Shown here: piece by piece, positions 56,624-64,000 of the stretch
How positions within the stretch are numbered: the stretch's first letter is position 1
How the letters are laid out: every line of letters starts with the position of its first letter
Assembly: GCA_028751875.1 (NCBI GenBank)
Contig: CM054151.1
Coordinates: forward strand, 40,892,355-40,956,354
DNA length: 64,000 nt
Reading direction: 5' to 3'
From: Rapana venosa
Lineage: Eukaryota; Mollusca; Gastropoda; Neogastropoda; Muricidae
Program-made: the position numbers and the translations under genes
Notes under the pieces: generated by a model
What the model was told of the DNA's origin: nothing
Database searches by the model: none
Seen by the model: the letters and a program-made list of their open reading frames with translations, nothing else

Positions 56624-59172
56624 ACCACCCATTGTGATGATGGAGTCTCCCGTCGGATCGACGATGAGTAGGCTGGCATGCTTAACTGTCAGATTGTTAT
56701 CCTCATATGGGGAGAAGAGGCGATTCTGGTGGCACAGCATTCCCACAGGTGTTGCAAGGAAAATGTCTCCAGAAGTTTGAGCACCGCTTCCTTCGCTCAC
56801 GCATCATCCTTAATGCCAGACGTTCTCATTGTATTCAAACGTCTTTATGCCACTGGACACAACAACCACAGCGAAATGGGAAGGCGACTAAGGACATCAT
56901 TTCCCATATACTATGTCTATGTCACAGCTTTAAGTTTGGTCCACAAGTGACCTTGAAGCCGCCTTGTAGGGTATCTAGGTTTCGGAGGCCTTCCTTCAGC
57001 TGGCCATACAATACATCCTGGATCCTGCTTGTCTGTCATTCGGACAACGTGTCCTTTCCAGCGAGCGTTACTTGATCAGTAGCTTTCGATGCTGGGCAGG
57101 CTTGCTCATCACTAGTACCTGGAGGTTGAGACCCTGTCTTGCCACTTGAATTCCGAGATCTGTCGGAGGCATCTCTGGTGAAACCTGCTCAAGCTGATGA
57201 ATGTGTACGGCAGTACGTCGTCCAAGTTTCAGCAGTAACAACCAAGGTGGTCAGCACGACAGCTCTGTAAGTTATGATTAATTGGTGCAGAGCCTGATGC
57301 CTTGTTGTTCCACAGCCTTTGTTGATCTCCGAAGGCTAAAAATGGCCTTGGCGATTCGCACTGAATCTCTGCAACAAGGGTACCAATTGCAGCAGAGTGA
57401 GCTGCCCAGGTAGCAAAACTTGTCGACTGACCTCATCCTTGTCATTGATCTTAACTGCAGGTGGGGGAGCACAGGCGTCTGTGAATTAGCTGCTGTAAAA
57501 TGGACTCGTCTGCCGCAAGACTGTGCCGAACCGCACTGTGCTTCAGGGATGACTGTGTTAGAGCATGGTCCAATCATCTGTTTTCATAATATAGCGGGTG
57601 AAGATTTTGCTGGTTGATGCTAGGAAAGAGATTATCCACGGTGGTTGGTCGCAAGCAATTGTTTGTCTTCCATCGTTGTAAAAGTGTCCATTGAAGGCAT
57701 CCTTGAAATCCTGGGGACCTCCCCTTTCTCCCAGATAGATTGGAGGACAGGGCGGTCAGCTTGTCTGTCAGCACACGCCTCCACATCTTAGTAGATGTCG
57801 CCTGGATTTCCATCTGCTCCTGGTGCTTTTCCTGAATGGCGTTGTCAGCTTCAGGGCTTCCAGGTATACTAGCCTTGTGGAGGGCACTATTGAGTCACTG
57901 GACTGGTAGCTGTTGGTATGGCTGCATTGGCCTCATCAGAAAAAGAGGAAGTCTCCATGTGAGGAGGGTGTGGAATGCTCTGCCCAGCGTGTAAGGATGT
58001 CTTTCTTGTCTGTCAGTAGGGTGGTCTGGTCCAAGGTTCGGACAGGGGTTGATCCTGTGCCCCATATCTCTTCTACATCAGTCGATGCAGGGGTTTCTCG
58101 GAGAGCTGCTTGGATTTGCTGCTGTAGTGCGTCCTTGGTGAAAGGGAGGCGGTGGATGTTTAGCTTCCTGGGGTTTTTTTGCCTGGCTGTTTGGAGCTTG
58201 CGTGCAAGTCTGAATGTTCATCTTGCTGCGTACCAGGCGAAGGGTCCGACCAACAGACTGCTCCACTCATCATGCGTGTAATGGAAACATCACCTCTGTA
58301 CCTCTGCCGCCGATTACGTAGTCCAGCATGTGCCACTTGCTTCGAGCGGGGTGCATCCATGTGTTCTTAACATGTTGCTTGTTGAAGAGAGGGTGTTAGT
58401 GATGGACAGATTCATGGCTGCGCGCAGAGCGGGAGCAAAGCAGTCCGTTGGAGTTTGCACTTGCCATGCCGTGCGTCCTAGGACTTCTGTGCCAGGATGG
58501 AGAAGTCCACGCAACCGCGGGCATTGAAATCCCCGAGATAATCAGCCTGTCTCATACTGTCTACGCTGAGATCGTGCAGCTAAGCACTTTCATAGGAAAG
58601 CTTCTTTGATGTCATCAGGGCTGTCATCGTTTGGCGCATAGCAGCTGATAGACCTGGGAAAAGCGATCCTGTGGACAGCTTCAGACGTAGGTCATCACCT
58701 ATCGTTTTATCCCACGTGGAAAGGCTGTCAAGCTATCGTGCAAGTTTGGTTTTTATGCAAAGCCCCCACCGAGGTTCTTGGTGTGTCAACATGGCTCCCA
58801 ATGCAGAAGAAGGTGTAACCCCCCTACGTTCCTCCAATGGTTTCACAAGAAAACTGTTTCGCGTCAGCTGCTAGTCCACCTGGTAGCGATAAGCGAACTA
58901 GCAATGAACGCTTGTACGCCTCTCTGGTCTTCGCTCTGTCCAAAAGGGTGCGAACATTCCAGGCACCCAGAGGTCAGGGCATGACTCCTGGTTCCTTTCT
59001 TTCTGTTGTTTTCGACCGCTAGTGTTTGATTGTCCAAGTAGGTACGGTTTCCTACTAGTACTAAGAGAGGCAGGCTTTGTTTAGGGATCCTTTTATCTCC
59101 CCTTCCCCATGTGGGGAGAGCAGTGCTGTCCCTAAAAAGGGCTGCTCTGACACTGTAGGAGGATACATTGTA
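56624..59172 (-). pseudogene. LINE-B (copy 2)
   Basis: Same endonuclease remnants, the same deletion between 'VIPEAQCG' and 'VDKFCYLG', and the same C-terminus as 40241-42791. A few substitutions and a two-base deletion near 59157 distinguish the copies. The element therefore inserted, lost its RT core and decayed before the duplication, if the duplication is real. Confidence 0.8.
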
Positions 59173-59349
59173 TTGCAACCCTTATGGCCCTTGGAATTAT
59201 TTTGACTAATACGGCTCCTTAATATGAGCGACATACATTTTTTGTTCGGTTGAAATCTCTAAAAGCAGTATTGATAGGCACTTAAAACTGACGGGGAACA
59301 TATGGAAAGATATTGTATTGAGATTAAAATTTTGATACAATTGTTATGC
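59173..59349 (+). repeat. Long direct repeat flanking LINE-B, right (copy 2)
   Basis: Same as 42792-42968. Confidence 0.8.
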
Positions 59350-60365
59350 AAGACAGAGTGCACCATATAACTGTATCCTGCTGGGATCGCTTCATCCCTG
59401 GAATTTAATGGAAAAAATCTGGTTGATCCTTTTAGCAAAAACAAGGTGCCTTCTGATTGCGCAGCATTGAAACGTATGATTCCAGTCTCGCACTGTCATC
59501 GCATGAAATTAATGCTAAATTGATGAATTGCATGCATTCCTTGAAGAAGAAAACACACTTTGAAAATATTTCTTCCTCACGGAAACTTGAAATTTTAGTG
59601 TATAAACTGAGGCTAAACGCATGGAATACCACATACTCTAAAAAGTTATATGTTTTGCCTGTTCACCAACCACATTCCATCCACCATTTATTGTTTAGAG
59701 ACTGCCAATTCTTGTTGACCTGTTAAAGGAGAGGAATATATGTCAAAAAAACATGCACTGCACAATGAAGAAGAGGTTTTATAAACACTCTCATTCACAT
59801 CAGTTGCAGAGGAATATTTCTTCCCAAAAAGGCCCTCTACAAATGCACACACCACACACACACACACACACCACACTACACACACACGCAAAATCACACA
59901 CACACACACACTACAAACCACACACACATACAAAACCACAACACACAACACACATATATAATATATATATATAGTATATATATATATATATAAATAATAG
60001 AGAGAGAGAGTAGAGAGAGAGAGAGAAGAGAGAAGAGAGAGTAGAGAAGAGACAGACCGACAGACATACCGACATACAGACAGATAGAGAGAAAAAAAGA
60101 GAGCTTAAAAGATAGAGAGATAGAGAGATAGAGAGAGAGAGAAAGAGAGATAGATAGATAGATAATAGATGATATAGAAATAGTGATAGATAATAGATAA
60201 TAGATAGATAGATAGATGGGATAGATAAATAGATAGTTAGAGAGAGAGATAAGAGAGAGAGAGATAGAGAGAGATGTTGGTATTGTAATGCGGTGTGTCT
60301 ATATCACCAAGTAGTGAACGGACATTAACAAAACAAAAACAACAACACAACAATCTCAAATCTTG

Positions 60366-60736
60366 ACTCAGGCATACGTTCCTCACGGGATAGCCTAAGT
60401 TAGAAAAATGCGCCTAATCTGACAACCCTGTTTCGATTCCCTCAGGTGATATAAATCCCTGGATATAACATCAGTGCAGCCTACCTCCTCCCTAAAGTCC
60501 TTCCAAGAGACTATAACCAAGACCCCGTGCTGAGAACGCACGCAGAACATTTTGCGCACACGTATAAATCCTTGTTAAGCTTTTCGTAAGAATAGGCCAT
60601 TGAGGGACTGAACAGAGACAGAATTTAACAACACAGCATATTAACAACGGGGACTATATGTAAAAAAGCACATAAAGAGCTTATTCCGTTAACCTTCGAT
60701 ACAAAGAAAAAATAAATAAAAATAAATAAATAAATC
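60366..60736 (+). mobile_element. SINE-beta near full-length (copy 2)
   Basis: Same as 43985-44355, including the tRNA-like head. Confidence 0.8.
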
Positions 60737-61276
60737 TCACTTAGACACCAAGATCAACGCAATGCGCTCCCATGTCATATCCAAAGTTTCTGTATGCCCA
60801 TGTGTAATTCGATTGGAACCCTGACTGCAGATATGGCTAGAAGTAGTACAGGCGTAGTGAGAATGAGATGCTTTCGTAGACTCCATGGCAACTCCAACAA
60901 AGACCAAGAACAACGTAAAGCGTGCATTAAACAGAATCAGCAAACCATTGGACCCTAGTGAGACCTTCAAACGACTCGAGAATCCAAGCGTAAACTTAAA
61001 TGGAAAGGCAGTTCACAAGATCCAAAGGACTTGGCAAAGGACAATTTATACAAGGCAGTTTTATTAACTTTCCAAGGAGGAAGCAGAAGATCAGACCAAG
61101 GAAGAGCTGGGAGGAATAACAACAGCGAAATGGAACATGCCTAGAACTCACTAAACCCGGAGAAAGGAGCAGAACAAGAGAGGAATGGAGAACGAGGTTG
61201 AAGATTTACATTAGAGGGTGCCCCCACGGTCTGACAGACTACTGGGACAGAAAGATAATAGATAGAAATAATAAAA
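60737..61276 (+). pseudogene. LINE-A 3' end (copy 2)
   Basis: Same as 44356-44895. Confidence 0.75.
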
Positions 61277-61329
61277 TAAATAAATTTTATACTTTTATTA
61301 ATCACGTTGACTTTTAAATACATGCGTAA

Positions 61330-61364
<35 letters not shown>

Positions 61365-61372
61365 TGAGAGAG

Positions 61373-61410
<38 letters not shown>

Positions 61411-61440
61411 TACAAAGACAATGACAATGACAAAAGACAA

Positions 61441-61596
61441 TGACAAATTCTTTTATTATTCGAGGTTAATGAATAAGCCATCATGTGCTTTTTATAGCAT
61501 CCATTTACCCCGCCTAAGGATACATCCGTATAATAATACCCAATACTTATACTCTCACACATTAGAACAGAAGTGCAATAACGCCTTTTTCCTTTC
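61441..61596 (-). mobile_element. SINE-beta tail fragment (copy 2)
   Basis: Same as 45060-45215. Confidence 0.6.
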
Positions 61597-63276
61597 AACC
61601 TCAAACTCCCAATAACACGCCCCCCAAAAAAAAACCCTCAAAAAAACCAACCCCCTCACCCCCCACAAACCCAACCAACAAAGAAAAATAAAAAACAAAC
61701 CAACCTAAAGAAGAAAAAAAAGACCCAACACAAGAAACCAACAACAAGAATCAACAACAAAACCAAGAAAATAACAACCAAGACTTAAAAACGACATAAA
61801 ATAAACATCTACACATTGTCAACACAGTGTGTCCACATCTTGTTACGATATATCAAATAAGATATTGTCTAATATGGGCATTCATTAAAACTTAAGTTAC
61901 AGCGACAAGCCAAAAAAGTATTGAAAAAAACAGTAATGAATCCTACAACATGATACCCTAAAACTATAAGCAAAAGATAAAAGTGTTAGAGCGAGAGAGC
62001 TGAGATCAGAGACAGAGACAGAGTGTGTGTGTGTGAGATTTGTTGTGAGTGTGTGTGTGTGTTTCAAGAAAAAATCCAAGTATAAAATTGCTCAAACAGT
62101 AACACCATCACCATCAACAACCACTCTCAGATGAGAGAGAGAGAGAGAGAGAGATGAGAGAGAGAGATACAAGTCAAGTCAAGTCAAGTCAAAAATATAT
62201 TCCAGATGGTCACAGAGAAATAAAATGCCATGCATTATGCTTTTTTCATCAAGCCATCTATCTAAGAACAAATTTTCTATGATTATACAAGACACTACAT
62301 TATTGGTCATTTACCATTAAACTAAACCAGTAAAAAAAGAGGAAAGAATCTGATAAGGAAATACAATGAAAAAACAAAATCCCACATAACCATATACATC
62401 GCGAACTACCCATACCTTGTCACAACCTTAGCGCGTGCGCGTTCACGTCCACACACACATTTACATAAAAATGATTTTTAAGACTTAAAAAAAATGAAAT
62501 TATAAAACGTACAAGACAAATATATAACTTCAACCGTTACGGATTCCATCCCATCTTTCACTTTTTAAACTTAAGAAAATAAAAAGGTAACAGGAAAAAA
62601 ACGTAGAAAATACAAGTCATAGTCGTCATTACTGACAAAAATACCTTCAATGACCCCCTCCTCACCTCCCCACCCAGCAAACGTGTGGCTTTTTATGCGC
62701 GTCATACATTTCAAATAGCGACTATTAAAAATAGACATATGTCACATAATAACTATCAAAGCAAGAAAGAGTAAAAAAGAATACAATAATCGTTATAATA
62801 ATAGAGATACAATTATAACATCAAACACCACATCACCATGAACAACAATAAAACAAATGAACCCCATCACCATGAGACAACACATAACGATGATAACAGA
62901 AAAGCATTGGAAAGGAAGTGGATGGGTGAGGATTATCAATGGGGAAGGGGAAATCACACCTTCAATCAAATAGATAAATTAAATAATTTTAAAAAACCAG
63001 TTATTCAAACAAGTAGAACCCCTAAACGATACAGAAATTCAAAAGCCCAAAACCACTGGACTAATCAAACTAAAACAAAATCAAACCAAAGCGTAACGCT
63101 AATAATAGTACAAATAAACTCATCTCTTTAACTGCAAAAAAAACTCTACATCCACGATAAAATCTATTGAATTAGACAAACCAAGGGCCCGAGGAGAGGA
63201 AAGGCGCGTGGAGACGGGAGAGGAGAGGAGAGGAGAGGATAGGAGAAGAGAGAGAGAGAGAGAGAGAAGAGAGATT

Positions 63277-63317
<41 letters not shown>

Positions 63318-63480
63318 CTATCAAGCAATCAGGTCTACCTAAAAAGATTCTTATTAAAATACCTCCTTTCACATGTTCAACAATATCCGAAATATTTACT
63401 AGCATGCATCATTACTCATACTTCATTTGCAAAAAAATGTGCCTCTTTCCTGCCTCCCCTCCGCCACACATAAACAGTGA

Positions 63481-64000
63481 GTGACTGTAGAATTGCTAGT
63501 CACAGAAAGACAAACTTGAATTTTTTGTTGTTTGTAAGGATATCATTGGTGCGGAAAATGTAAGTTTGGTTGAATTTGTCGTTATTAAACAGTTGAGATT
63601 TCCTTATTCGTCAAATCTCTAGGCATTCAAAGCATAAAGGCTTTATTATCTGTGTCGAGAACTGATTTTTGTTTTTTAAACAATTTTAAGAGCGTTTGGG
63701 AGCTTAGTACCATAAGTCACAACCTGAGTACAAGAAGATTGTTTATGTAAAGATTATATCTTGGTCCTCGGAAATGTTAGTAATGATTATGTCTGTGTTC
63801 ATTGATTTGAAGCTATTGGTGATCTTTGGAGGGCATTTCCATTGACAACATACTGGACAAATAGAGCTTTATTTAGAGATAAAGTCTGTTTTGAAGGATT
63901 AGTGATAGTTTGTTATCTTCATAATCGAATATGGTTAGGGACTCGAAATTAGTAGAACAAGTGTCAGAGCTCTTTTAAATAATGTTATGAAACAATAAAT
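63481..64000 (-). pseudogene. LINE-C copy 1, 3' end only (second copy, cut by window edge)
   Basis: Same as 47100-47619. The RT part lies beyond the window. Confidence 0.7.

Larger units (their letters stand above)
55195..64000. repeat. Direct duplication B, copy 2 (runs off window)
   Basis: Near-identical to 38812-47620. All repeats reappear at +16383/+16381, including compound microsatellite 59848-60286 and GA tracts at 61326-61411, 62134-62169 and 63231-63317. Near-equal microsatellite lengths in both copies are notable, since such tracts normally drift quickly. Unassigned stretches are as in copy 1. Confidence 0.97.

Overview
This looks like nuclear DNA from an animal, most probably a marine gastropod mollusc. 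The window has no operons, CRISPR arrays, rRNA genes or intact tRNA genes. It is dominated by degenerate non-LTR retrotransposons (LINEs), tRNA- and 5S-derived SINEs, and very many CA, GA, TAC/CTG and poly-G microsatellites. The gastropod call rests on my memory of similar SINE and LINE consensus sequences; I could not search.

The only host gene I can support is a zinc carboxypeptidase (peptidase family M14) on the + strand. Three exons are visible at 16522-16626, 18451-18573 and 20015-20129. The first zinc-ligand motif (HxxE) reads NxxE, and exon 3 carries a local frame disturbance at NPDGY. The introns are packed with trinucleotide repeats, a LINE remnant and a 5S-derived SINE.

Layout. 1-1700: simple repeats, a small imperfect tandem duplication and a SINE tail. 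About 1715-11130: a large degraded palindrome (two arms of 4-4.8 kb around a ~580 bp spacer holding a full SINE and a poly-G run), with the indel-rich texture of unpolished long reads. 11623-12122: a 500-N gap. 12123-36252: a contig whose first ~4.05 kb (12123-16170) recurs at 28462-32490. It carries the carboxypeptidase exons, SINEs, a LINE-A endonuclease fragment and, after an abrupt change at a CA repeat near 32490, an indel-rich RTE-like LINE. 36253-36752: a second 500-N gap. 36753-64000: a contig in which 38812-47620 recurs almost perfectly at 55195-64000 and may continue beyond the window. The unit contains LINE-B flanked by unusually long (~165 bp) direct repeats, SINEs and LINE-A and LINE-C pieces. 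Between the copies lies a nest in which LINE-A, and separately a LINE-D tail, sit inside an older LINE-C.

Family labels are local to this report. LINE-A: RTE-like, 3' end with a GGGGGCACCCTC-type motif (on the complement) and GATA tail. LINE-B: RTE-like, CATCATCACAATGG 3' end. LINE-C: L2/CR1-like. LINE-D: RTE-like tail only. LINE-E: RTE-like, indel-rich. SINE-alpha: tRNA head. SINE-beta: tRNA head plus a conserved tail core, TTATTCCATTATCCTCGATA. SINE-gamma: 5S rRNA-derived. All LINEs seen are broken by stops, frameshifts or deletions, so none looks autonomous. Several of the most striking structures (palindrome, two direct duplications spaced about 16.35 kb) may be assembly artefacts and need read-level checks. 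I found no convincing undescribed biological system.
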